Shown one piece after another: positions 17,822 to 25,341 of a stretch of 64,000 nt of DNA. Origin of the DNA: Phycisphaerae bacterium (lineage in GTDB: Bacteria > Chloroflexota > Anaerolineae > 4572-78 > J111); NCBI GenBank assembly GCA_028285035.1, contig JANQQF010000030.1, forward strand, positions 28,457 to 92,456, written 5' to 3'. The notes beneath the pieces are model-generated. The model worked only from the letters and a program-made list of their open reading frames with translations. It made no database searches and was not told the DNA's origin. Position 1 is the first letter of the stretch, and each line of letters opens with the position of its first letter. The position numbers were made by a program, and so were the translations under genes.

Positions 17822-18283
17822 CTAAACATCCTCTTTCGACTTAATCAGCATTTTCCATTCACCCTTGTGTACCACGTCACCATTTTGATTGAGGACGCGG
17901 GCATCAAATGCAACCAAACCACCGCCGAGCCGTTTCATTGGTTTGGTGTCCGTAATCGTCACTTGAACATGGATGCTATCGCCGATGAATACGGGTTTGG
18001 TAAATTTCCAGGTTAATTCACGAAAGGCTAGGGTGGTCCCATCAATAAAGCCTTGTTGTACCGCTAAACCTGTAGCAACAGAAGCGACAAGCATACCGTG
18101 GGCAACCCGTTGGCCGAACGGTGTATTTTTTGCGCCCTCTGCATCGGTGTGAATGAAGTTGAAATCACCTGAAAAACCAGCAAAGTTAACGATGTCTGTT
18201 TCGGTAATGGTTCGGGTGGCTGTGTGAATCTCCATCCCTACTTCAAATTCCTCGAAATACATACCACGTGGGGTGTAAGCCAT
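17822..18283 (-). CDS. MaoC-like hotdog-fold hydratase
   Basis: 153 residues, a single hotdog domain of normal length. The catalytic hydratase pair is D40 and H45 in FSGDFNFIHTD, followed by GQRVAHGMLVASV, a MaoC signature. Family members hydrate trans-2-enoyl-CoA to (R)-3-hydroxyacyl-CoA; others act on C4-C5 dicarboxyl-CoA thioesters. GGAG lies upstream of the ATG. Its stop is 25 bp from the kinase gene upstream on the same strand; co-transcription is likely, but a shared pathway is not obvious. Confidence 0.88.
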   Translation of the reverse strand: MAYTPRGMYFEEFEVGMEIHTATRTITETDIVNFAGFSGDFNFIHTDAEGAKNTPFGQRVAHGMLVASVATGLAVQQGFIDGTTLAFRELTWKFTKPVFIGDSIHVQVTITDTKPMKRLGGGLVAFDARVLNQNGDVVHKGEWKMLIKSKEDV

Positions 18284-18308
18284 TGAGTCTTCTCCAAAAA
18301 TGTAAAAA

Positions 18309-19250
18309 TCAGATGATCAAATGATCGTAAAGCAAGTCTAAACTTAAATCCGCACAAACGGTGTCAGTACAAGCCAAAGTCAACGCGGCTGCACTGGCGG
18401 CGAGCCGAACTGACTCGTCAAGATCAATGTCATTGAGCAGGCCAAAGACAACGGTCGCGGTTAAGGCGTGGCTGGCCCCTGTCGGGTCTACCACTTCCAT
18501 CGCTAAAGCCGGAATATGACCACTTTGGTTGCTTGAGGCATAAACAATCCCTGCTTCACCTAGCGTGATGACTGCAATCTCAACTCCCGCTTGCACCAAT
18601 TTCTGAGCAGCAGTGATTGCCTCAGATCGATCATTGATGGTCACGTTCGCTAAAAGCTCTGCCTCAGGCACATTTGGTGTTAGCATGTAAATGTCAGACA
18701 GGTATGGTTGTAATTTCGTGGCGAGGGTGACGGATGTGGGGTCAGCGCAAACCCGGACATTATGTCGTTTGGCGACCTTAAAAATCTTTTCAATCGTATC
18801 TGATGCCAAATTACTGTCCAGAACAATCATTTCAGTATTGATGAACAGTTCTCGCTGATTCTCGATCGTCTGCGGGGTCAGGCAAGACATAATTTGCATG
18901 TCATCAACAGACATCGCCAGATTACCTTTTTCATCAACCACGGCCAGATAGGACGCTGTATAATACTCGTCTGAATAGATGAGATAATCGGTGTTGATGC
19001 CCACGGCAGTTGCGCTGTCTACCACGCGTTGGCCTGAACCCCCCGTCCCGATTGCTGATAGAAGCACCGTATCTACACCTAACCGTGCTAAATTATCTGC
19101 CACATTTCGAGCCACGCCCCCCACCGAAACACGGACCGTGCCAGGGGTGCTGCTCCCCAAAGTTAGCGGAATAGCAGCCCGTCCTTTGGAGTCTAAACCT
19201 GCTGCACCGATGACTAGAATATAAGGTTGAGAGAGAGTATCTTCGCTCAT
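18309..19250 (-). CDS. PfkB-family sugar/nucleoside kinase, pseudouridine kinase-like, with altered GAGD motif
   Basis: 313 residues with the ribokinase fold. The N-terminal substrate motif is SVGGVARNVADNLARLG, and the ATP-side block EVVDPTGASHALTATVV is followed by ALTLACTDTVCADLSLDLL, which resembles PsuK (pseudouridine kinase) C-termini. In this family the anion-hole motif is GAGD with a catalytic Asp. Here it reads GASH, with His at residue 261 (codon CAC). That would abolish or alter phosphotransfer unless the active site has been rebuilt. The ATG at 19250 has GGAG six bases upstream; a longer frame to 19355 is not supported. No PsuG partner is nearby. Confidence 0.82.
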   Translation of the reverse strand: MSEDTLSQPYILVIGAAGLDSKGRAAIPLTLGSSTPGTVRVSVGGVARNVADNLARLGVDTVLLSAIGTGGSGQRVVDSATAVGINTDYLIYSDEYYTASYLAVVDEKGNLAMSVDDMQIMSCLTPQTIENQRELFINTEMIVLDSNLASDTIEKIFKVAKRHNVRVCADPTSVTLATKLQPYLSDIYMLTPNVPEAELLANVTINDRSEAITAAQKLVQAGVEIAVITLGEAGIVYASSNQSGHIPALAMEVVDPTGASHALTATVVFGLLNDIDLDESVRLAASAAALTLACTDTVCADLSLDLLYDHLII

Positions 19251-19396
19251 GAGTGGCTCCAGAGTTATGTTCAGGTCAATATACCACATCCCTGCGGCGA
19301 GTCCAATTATCGAGATGACTATTCTCCTATAGCAAAAAATGGTTGGCAAAGTCATACTACTACCACAACGTCAGTATAATGTAATGATATACCGTA

Positions 19397-19445
19397 CTTC
19401 GCTCGTACGAGAGAAGTGTAACACCGGTGCCGTTACTGGTATAAT
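19397..19445 (+). promoter_or_regulatory. Promoter with nested inverted repeats before the receiver-domain gene
   Basis: TATAAT at 19440-19445 lies 19 nt before the start codon. Between it and a poor -35 (TGTAAC) lies GTAAC-9-GTTAC (19418-19436) centred on ACCGGTG. A second near-perfect palindrome, CTTCGCTCGTACGAGAGAAG, is at 19397-19416. The arrangement suggests a regulator site over the promoter. Confidence 0.45.
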
Positions 19446-19463
19446 GACGGCTGGGAGATGGAG

Positions 19464-19874
19464 ATGGAGCGATTAAATTCACGGATATTAATTGCAGACC
19501 CGGATGCAGATATTCGAGAAACCCTGGAATTATATTTCAAGGAACACGGGCATCAGGTTGAAAGTGAGGCGCAAGGAGGTGAGATTTTAAAACGTGCGCG
19601 TACCTGGCAACCCCATGCAATTCTAATTAGTACAGAGCTTGAGGATGCAAATCCTCATCAGATTTGTCGAGATTTGTTAGATGATACCCTAACTGGTCAT
19701 ATTCCCGTGGTCATGTTGCTTCATGTGAATGAGCGAAAGGCCCGCTTGAAGGCGTTAGAGGTTGGGGTGGGTGATATTGTGGCAAAACCGTTTGATCTGG
19801 AGGAGTTGTTGCTACGGGTGGAGGCAGCCATTCGTTTGTCAACAACTCGGATAGGGTCATCCCGGATGAAGTAG
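19464..19874 (+). CDS. Stand-alone receiver-like protein lacking the phosphoacceptor Asp
   Basis: 136 residues, one CheY-like fold. The acidic pocket (D12, D14 in IADPDADIRE) and the conserved Lys (K109 in VAKPFD) are present. At the position of the phosphorylated Asp the sequence reads HAILISTELED, putting S56 where LLD-type motifs have Asp. It is therefore likely a pseudo-receiver that works by protein contact rather than phosphorylation. GGGAG precedes the ATG at 19464 at good spacing; an ATG at 19458 is too close. No output domain and no kinase gene is adjacent. A terminator follows at 19926. Confidence 0.75.
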   Translation: MERLNSRILIADPDADIRETLELYFKEHGHQVESEAQGGEILKRARTWQPHAILISTELEDANPHQICRDLLDDTLTGHIPVVMLLHVNERKARLKALEVGVGDIVAKPFDLEELLLRVEAAIRLSTTRIGSSRMK

Positions 19875-19925
19875 CCCCAAGAATATAACCTGTTTGCCGT
19901 TTCAGAGGCAACGAGTAGTATATGG

Positions 19926-19962
19926 TCTGGTTATCTGCACACGCGGATAGCCAGATTTTTTT
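19926..19962 (+). terminator. Rho-independent terminator between the receiver and aspartokinase genes
   Basis: TCTGGTTATC and GATAGCCAGA form the stem around TGCACACGCG, followed by seven T. It separates the receiver gene from aspartokinase, whose GTG start is 18 bp further on. Confidence 0.85.
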
Positions 19963-19979
19963 ATATAGGGGAGATTATT

Positions 19980-21386
19980 GTGCGTATCGTTATGAAATTT
20001 GGAGGGACATCGGTTGGTAGCGTTTCGTCTCTGGAAAATGTGATTAATATTGTCAACAAGGCTCGGCAGGAGGACTACGAGATTGTGGTAGTGGTTTCAG
20101 CAATGAGTGGGGTGACCAACCTGCTCCTGAACTCTGCCAGAGAAGCTGAGGCTGGTGATGAAGCATCGGTGCGTGAAGCACGACAAACCATTGAGCAAAA
20201 ACATGCCGAAGCAACCCTCCATTTTCTGGGAGATACCCCGGAGCGGGTGGCTGTTCTTGAACAAATAACGACAATGCTTGATGAATTTGAGGCATTGTGT
20301 CATGGTATTCAAGTCTTGGGTGAGCTGACCCCACGTGCTCTAGATGTGATTGGCGGCTTAGGTGAGCGGATGAGTGTGCCACAGGTGGCCGCCATTTTGA
20401 GTAACGCAGGTGTCGTAGCGACTGGTGTTGTTGCGACTGAGTTGATCATGACCGATCGTCGCTTCGGGGCCGCTGTGCCAATGATCGAAGAGACGGCCCA
20501 ACAATCACAAGCAAAACTCAATCCCATTTTAGCTCAGGGGACGGTGCCTGTGGTGACTGGCTTTATCGGGGCCACCAAAGACGGGGTGCAGACAACCTTA
20601 GGACGCGGTGGGAGTGACTACAGTGCCACGATTATTGGCCGAGCGATTAATGCCGATGAGGTGTGGATTTGGACAGATGTGAATGGCGTGATGACCGCTG
20701 ACCCCCGGGTGGTACCCGATGCGCATCCGATTTCCCATTTGTCGTATGCCGAAATCAGTGAGCTTTCATATTTTGGGGCGAAAGTTTTGCACTCACAAGC
20801 GATTCGGCCTGCCCGCCGCGTGGGTTTACCCGTTCGTATTTTGAATACCTTTGAACCAGATCATCCCGGTACGCTCATTACAGAAAAAAGTCAAGCCAAT
20901 GGCAAGGCGATTAAAGCCGTTACAGCCATCAAAAATATGAGTTTGGTGACGGTCGAAGGGCCGGGGATGATTGGTATCCCTGGGGTGGCTGGTCGTACCT
21001 TTAGCGCGGTGGCTAACACTGAAACTAGCGTTTTAATGATTAGCCAGGCGTCATCTGAGCAATCGATTTGTTTTGTTATTCCTAGCCCAGACGTAGCGCA
21101 TGTTGTTGAGGCCCTAGAGAATGAATTGTCTCGGGAAATCGAACGCCGCGACTTGAATAAAATCAAGTGGGAAGATGATACAGTTATTCTAGCTGTGGTG
21201 GGCGAGGGGATGAAGGGGACGCCTGGGATCAGTGGTCAACTCTTTGGTGTGCTTGGTGAGGAGGCAATCAGTGTTATTGCCATTGCCCAAGGGAGCAGCG
21301 AGAGTAACATTTCATTGGTGGTTGCTCAAGGTGAGTCGGATCGTGCAGTAAAAGCAATCCACAAACAATTTGGTCTACATCAGTAG
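19980..21386 (+). CDS. lysC: Aspartate kinase (monofunctional)
   Basis: 468 residues. The N-terminal MRIVMKFGGTSVGS is the aspartokinase signature, and the kinase domain continues to about residue 300 (TLGRGGSDYSATIIGRAINADEVWIWTDVNGVMTADPR). Two ACT-type regulatory repeats follow (about 320-468; MSLVTVEGPGMIGIPGVAGRTF and VILAVVGEGMKGTPGISGQLF). It phosphorylates aspartate in the first step of the Lys/Thr/Met/diaminopimelate pathway, usually under feedback control by the ACT domains. There is no fused homoserine dehydrogenase, unlike ThrA. The start is GTG with GGGGAG upstream. Confidence 0.95.
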   Translation: MRIVMKFGGTSVGSVSSLENVINIVNKARQEDYEIVVVVSAMSGVTNLLLNSAREAEAGDEASVREARQTIEQKHAEATLHFLGDTPERVAVLEQITTMLDEFEALCHGIQVLGELTPRALDVIGGLGERMSVPQVAAILSNAGVVATGVVATELIMTDRRFGAAVPMIEETAQQSQAKLNPILAQGTVPVVTGFIGATKDGVQTTLGRGGSDYSATIIGRAINADEVWIWTDVNGVMTADPRVVPDAHPISHLSYAEISELSYFGAKVLHSQAIRPARRVGLPVRILNTFEPDHPGTLITEKSQANGKAIKAVTAIKNMSLVTVEGPGMIGIPGVAGRTFSAVANTETSVLMISQASSEQSICFVIPSPDVAHVVEALENELSREIERRDLNKIKWEDDTVILAVVGEGMKGTPGISGQLFGVLGEEAISVIAIAQGSSESNISLVVAQGESDRAVKAIHKQFGLHQ

Positions 21387-21404
21387 GGTTGCTTGATGCG
21401 TGAG

Positions 21405-21422
21405 GGGAGAGTTAACTCTCCC
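21405..21422. terminator. Palindrome between convergent genes
   Basis: GGGAGAGTTAACTCTCCC is an 18-bp perfect palindrome containing the stop codon of the PrsW-like gene. There is no T run on either strand, so it may mark convergent transcript ends or be chance. Confidence 0.4.
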
Positions 21423-22413
21423 TATTCATCACACCCATAGCTCTTAAACGATGTTGGTACAGGGCGATTTCCCCCTCGGTTTTTGTGTTGCTGCCAAACT
21501 GCACAATCCGCTGTTTTTTGAAGGCCAACTCTGCACCAACGTGCTGTAGCTGCCCCCACCAACGCCATGTAGCAATGTCTCCTCGCAACAGCGCTCCCCA
21601 GCGTGCGCTTTGCCACTCACTCCAAGTGGTAAGCGTATACAGGGTATCTGGCGGAATTTCTGTGGAGAGATGGGTTAAAATCCATTCGCGTTCTTGCCTC
21701 CAGATAAACCAAACCAAAATACCTAAAAGCAACAAACCTCCCCAATCGGCGAGCAGACTCAACAGAATGCTGAAGCAATTGAGCGAGGCCAATGACGCCC
21801 CAAAATTGTGGAGGCCGTGAAAAATCATCGCGGCGGCAAGCCCAACGATTGGCATGACAATTCGATTCACCGGATCGTGGGTCAATAAGGCATAACCAAC
21901 ACTTGCGCCAAATACCCCCGTGAAAAAAGCGTGATTTAAGCCAAAAGGGATTGTTCTCAAGAGAATGGTGATGACCCAATCACCAAACCCATTTTCAGTG
22001 AGGGCACCTAGAAAGTAAAAAACGTTTTCGGTAAAGGCAAATCCCAAACCGGCCATCGCTCCGTAGACAATGCCATCCAGAATATTATCAATTTCTCGTC
22101 TGGCAATGAGGACAATGAGGAGAACGCCTAGACCTTTGGTGATTTCCTCAGTGATGGGCGCCCAAACACTACCTCCCACCACATCATAAGCTAGATTATC
22201 ATTGCCAAAGACCCAAGTTGTAGGAATATCCAAGAGGATTTGGGCGATGAGGGCAATCAAGACAGCGGGAACCATTCCCCAACAAAATGCTAAGGCAAGC
22301 AACCACCACGGCTCTTTTTCATGCCGATCAAGCCAATATACAAACCAGCCGTAGATAATGGTTGGGATAATGCCGGCGATGATCGATAATACAATCCCGA
22401 GTAGGATGTCCAC
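21412..22413 (-). CDS. PrsW-family intramembrane metalloprotease
   Basis: 333 residues with about nine membrane helices in the first 250. The family motifs are E89-E90 in APITEEITKG, FAFTENVFYF, NHAFFTGVFG and FHGLHNF, which supply the metal-binding Glu and His residues inside the membrane. PrsW in Bacillus cuts an anti-sigma factor; the target here is unknown, though an anti-sigma factor is encoded 39 kb away. A soluble tail of about 90 residues is predicted to be cytoplasmic. The start codon is GTG with AAGGGGG upstream. Confidence 0.88.
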   Translation of the reverse strand: MDILLGIVLSIIAGIIPTIIYGWFVYWLDRHEKEPWWLLALAFCWGMVPAVLIALIAQILLDIPTTWVFGNDNLAYDVVGGSVWAPITEEITKGLGVLLIVLIARREIDNILDGIVYGAMAGLGFAFTENVFYFLGALTENGFGDWVITILLRTIPFGLNHAFFTGVFGASVGYALLTHDPVNRIVMPIVGLAAAMIFHGLHNFGASLASLNCFSILLSLLADWGGLLLLGILVWFIWRQEREWILTHLSTEIPPDTLYTLTTWSEWQSARWGALLRGDIATWRWWGQLQHVGAELAFKKQRIVQFGSNTKTEGEIALYQHRLRAMGVMNRES

Positions 22414-22584
22414 TATGCCCCCTTCGCAATAATGGGCTTGATCGTCTGTAATGATGTAAAAATTGTAAACTATCCTTAAGGTTCTGGCAATCGCTAGAGA
22501 TGGGCAAGTCTAATCCGTTCAACTTTCGACAATAGCATAAATTTGTTAAACTTATTAAAAAGCCATAAGTGAATAGCGTCGGTT

Positions 22585-23232
22585 ATGCCCGCAGCACCTC
22601 AAAGTCGAAAAACAAAACGTAAAAAGGCCGAAGGCTATCGTCAACTCAGCCGGATTCGTCGCCTCAATAAAAATCGAGCCTTAGAACAACTCAAGGCAAT
22701 GGACCCAATTGTATTTGAATATTTGGTTGGGGCGTTGTTTGAGCAGCAAGGCTACCGGGTGACCAACCCCTCAGCCTCTGCCGATGAGGGCGTCGACTTG
22801 ATTTTGCAAAAGCCCCTCAAGAAGGCGGTTGTTCAATGTAAACGATATGGGCACAGTGTTGGACAGCCCGTTGTTCGCGATTTGTATGGCACAATGTTGC
22901 ATAATCGGGCCAAGGAGTCGTACCTCGTTACGACAGCAATTATCACCGCCCAAGCCAGAAGTTGGGCTAAAGGCAAACCGATTCATTTGGTTGATGGCTA
23001 TGATTTAGTCAACTGGATTGCAAAATCGAAAGGATTTGGTGGGATCAATTGGTCTCGGGTGGTGATATTCCCCGCTTTTGTTGCTGTATTACTTATTTGG
23101 GGCTTTGGTTTTGACGGATTTACCCAAGTAATGAATTGGCTGCAAAATTTATCTGCTTCCCCACCCGCTAACTTGCCTATATCCCTTGGTGAAGAGGATT
23201 ATATTCTCTACTTTCCAATGATTCACCACTAA
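22585..23232 (+). CDS. Mrr-like restriction endonuclease domain protein with C-terminal membrane helix
   Basis: 215 residues. A basic N-terminus (1-33) leads into a PD-(D/E)XK nuclease domain of Mrr_cat type: E45 in FEYLVGALFEQQGYRV, D71 in DEGVDLIL and Q84-X-K86 in VVQCKRY, then a VVRDLYGTM helix. This is the QxK variant seen in many Mrr-like proteins. One strongly hydrophobic helix (about 158-176) near the C-terminus suggests attachment to the membrane. Family members cut modified DNA or act in DNA repair; without a methylase or helicase partner the role is open. It is a single gene between oppositely oriented ones. Confidence 0.8.
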   Translation: MPAAPQSRKTKRKKAEGYRQLSRIRRLNKNRALEQLKAMDPIVFEYLVGALFEQQGYRVTNPSASADEGVDLILQKPLKKAVVQCKRYGHSVGQPVVRDLYGTMLHNRAKESYLVTTAIITAQARSWAKGKPIHLVDGYDLVNWIAKSKGFGGINWSRVVIFPAFVAVLLIWGFGFDGFTQVMNWLQNLSASPPANLPISLGEEDYILYFPMIHH

Positions 23233-23256
23233 TACTTTTCCTCAGATGAGTATGAA

Positions 23257-24231
23257 CTACTCAGCCGATTTTTCCCCAGTCCAAACAATTCGGTCACGAT
23301 TATGAGGTGCCCACAAATTTAATTTTGGTCCAGCCGGAACAATTTTGGTGGGGTTTAGATGTGGGTAACTTAGATAGTAATGATTTTTGATGTGAGAAAA
23401 ATTCACAGTTTCAGCTATCCCAGATGTTTGATACAATTCTCTCAAATAATTGGATAGGCAGGGATAATCGGCAATGCGTCGCTGATTACATTTAAATAAA
23501 CTGAAGTAAACCGTATCAAATCGAATGAGAATGGTAAAGAGACGCCAATCAGCCTCGGTGATACGCCGGCCTACCAAGTACCGTTGTCGACTGAGCCGCT
23601 CCTCTAATAAATCCAGGGTCAAAAATAGCATATCAAAGGCTGTATCATATTCGGCCTGAGTCTTGGCAAAGCCGCACTTATGAAGTCCATCACTAATTTT
23701 GTTAGCGATGATGGCATTGATTTCATCAATCGTGTCTTGCATATTTGCTGGATAAAAATTGACGCTGGCATCTCCATACTGGTCAAACTCCGAATTTAGC
23801 ATGTAAACAATATCAAGCGGATCATTGTTTACAATTTGTTTTGTCTTTTTATCCCATAACAACGGTACTGTGGACGGACCGGAATAGCGAGCTTCAGTCA
23901 AGGTATAAATTTGGTGCAAATATGATTGGTCATCTACCCCGATATTTTGATTTTCGCTCAGAGACCAGCCCTGTTCACTCATTATGGGTGCAACTGTAGA
24001 TAGGGAGATAACCTGGCTGAGTTTTTTCAGGGTATGAAAGATTAATACATTGTGTGATGCGGAGCAGGCTAAGGCCAGAAATAAGTGATAGCGGCCTAAA
24101 TCTGGAGTATATTCTGTAGATCCATCCGCTTTTACCCAATGTCTAAAGTCATTTTGTTGTTCTTGGCAATATCCACCATCAGTTTGTAGATTGTCATCAA
24201 TTTGCCATTGACCTTTGACCAAATACCCCAT
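23257..24231 (-). CDS. Xi-class glutathione transferase / glutathionyl-hydroquinone reductase relative
   Basis: 324 residues. The frame DGSTEYTPDLGRYHLFLALAC and the later FYP, RYLVGRRITEADWRLFTILIRFDTVYFSLFKCN block are characteristic of xi-class (YqjG/PcpF) enzymes, which use a Cys to remove glutathione from quinone conjugates. The catalytic segment normally reads CPWAHR; here it is CSASHN, keeping the Cys but losing Pro, Trp and Arg. The thiol partner may therefore differ. The ATG at 24231 has AAAGGG upstream; an upstream start at 24288 lacks one. No redox partner is nearby. Confidence 0.85.
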   Translation of the reverse strand: MGYLVKGQWQIDDNLQTDGGYCQEQQNDFRHWVKADGSTEYTPDLGRYHLFLALACSASHNVLIFHTLKKLSQVISLSTVAPIMSEQGWSLSENQNIGVDDQSYLHQIYTLTEARYSGPSTVPLLWDKKTKQIVNNDPLDIVYMLNSEFDQYGDASVNFYPANMQDTIDEINAIIANKISDGLHKCGFAKTQAEYDTAFDMLFLTLDLLEERLSRQRYLVGRRITEADWRLFTILIRFDTVYFSLFKCNQRRIADYPCLSNYLRELYQTSGIAETVNFSHIKNHYYLSYPHLNPTKIVPAGPKLNLWAPHNRDRIVWTGEKSAE

Positions 24232-24329
24232 TTTATGCCCTTTAGCTCTATAGTTCTTAAAGTGTCTTAATATTCCAAATTGTACCACACTTGGAGAGGG
24301 GAAATGATGGTACTTATAAGCTATGATTT

Positions 24330-24361
24330 AAAGATAAAAGGGCTGGGAATATTCCCAGCCC
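24330..24361 (-). terminator. Terminator after the Yip1-like gene
   Basis: The palindrome GGGCTGGGAATATTCCCAGCCC is followed on the minus strand by TTTTATCTTT. It lies 36 nt after the stop. Confidence 0.85.
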
Positions 24362-24396
24362 AAAACTATTCAGAGGTATTTGATTGTCAGGATATT

Positions 24397-25059
24397 CTAA
24401 AATCCACCACTACTGCCTATAGCCGCTCCAAACAGACTGGCAATTGCAATTCCAATACCACAAGAGCAAAGTAGCATAATGAGGACTGGAACGATTGTAA
24501 CGATAATAGCTTTTACTGTATCTAGACCGTGAACAACTTTCATTGAAAAATAGGTTAAAACGTGTTGGTAGATGACTGTGACGAGCCAAATACATAAACC
24601 TAAAAGGGGAATCCAGCTAAACGCATAGTACACAATACCAATGGGGGCCCAGAATGTAGCTAGGATGTAAGTATTTTTTTCAAAGCTACCAGTTCCTCCT
24701 AATGCTTTAGCTGTGGCAAAATGTATAGACGATACAATCAGAAAGACAATTGGAACCAAAAAGATAGCAAAACAAGCCGCCGCATAACCACCACCTTGAA
24801 CTGCTGCTAGCTGTGCCGCAACCTCGGGGGGCAAATCAGCCTCTGCCGCGAATGAGGCAAATGTTGCTGCCCCACCAAATAGGCTACTAATTGCGGCGGA
24901 AATAAGACCACCAACGACGGCAACAGCCCCAGCAATAACCATCCAAATTAGTGCTGTAACGATCGTGGCATTTTCACTTTGGCTCTCTTCTTGAAAGACA
25001 GGCTCACCCGGCTTAGTTAACACATTCATCCAGGTTTGAAACATAGCGGCAAAATCCAT
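24397..25059 (-). CDS. Yip1-domain-like integral membrane protein
   Basis: 220 residues. A soluble N-terminus (MDFAAMFQTWMNVLTKPGEPVFQ) resembles the start of bacterial Yip1-family proteins and is followed by five to six helices (about 33-60, 90-115, 125-150, 155-175, 190-215). Function is unknown for bacterial members, which are often linked to membrane protein or lipid handling. It ends in a Gly-rich tail (GAAIGSSGGF). It is transcribed alone, with a terminator behind it. Confidence 0.65.
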   Translation of the reverse strand: MDFAAMFQTWMNVLTKPGEPVFQEESQSENATIVTALIWMVIAGAVAVVGGLISAAISSLFGGAATFASFAAEADLPPEVAAQLAAVQGGGYAAACFAIFLVPIVFLIVSSIHFATAKALGGTGSFEKNTYILATFWAPIGIVYYAFSWIPLLGLCIWLVTVIYQHVLTYFSMKVVHGLDTVKAIIVTIVPVLIMLLCSCGIGIAIASLFGAAIGSSGGF

Positions 25060-25341
25060 AAGTTTATCCTCTCTTAATTAATGATTTTGATTAAGTGTTT
25101 GGCGGTTTATTTTTGTAGAAATTTTAGTGGAATAAACCATCAAATTTTGAGGTGTCAGGAGTTTCTCTATTTAAACTGTGACACACGTAACAACAAAATT
25201 ACCAAAAATTCAATCTATTACATAAATTCGATGATAAATTCATCACCTCCCTTTGATTTAACCCACGTTATGTCGATAAGGTGCGCATTATTTAAGTAAG
25301 CTTATCTTAAATTTTGGTAAAAAGTGATCTTAAAAATAGCG
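25060..25341. other. Intergenic region, AT-rich, no gene seen
   Basis: It separates two minus-strand genes. TTTAAG/CTTAAA arms around AAGCTTA (about 25289-25309) form a weak hairpin that may end the Pat-like transcript. It must also hold the promoter of the Yip1-like gene, which I cannot place with confidence. Confidence 0.4.
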
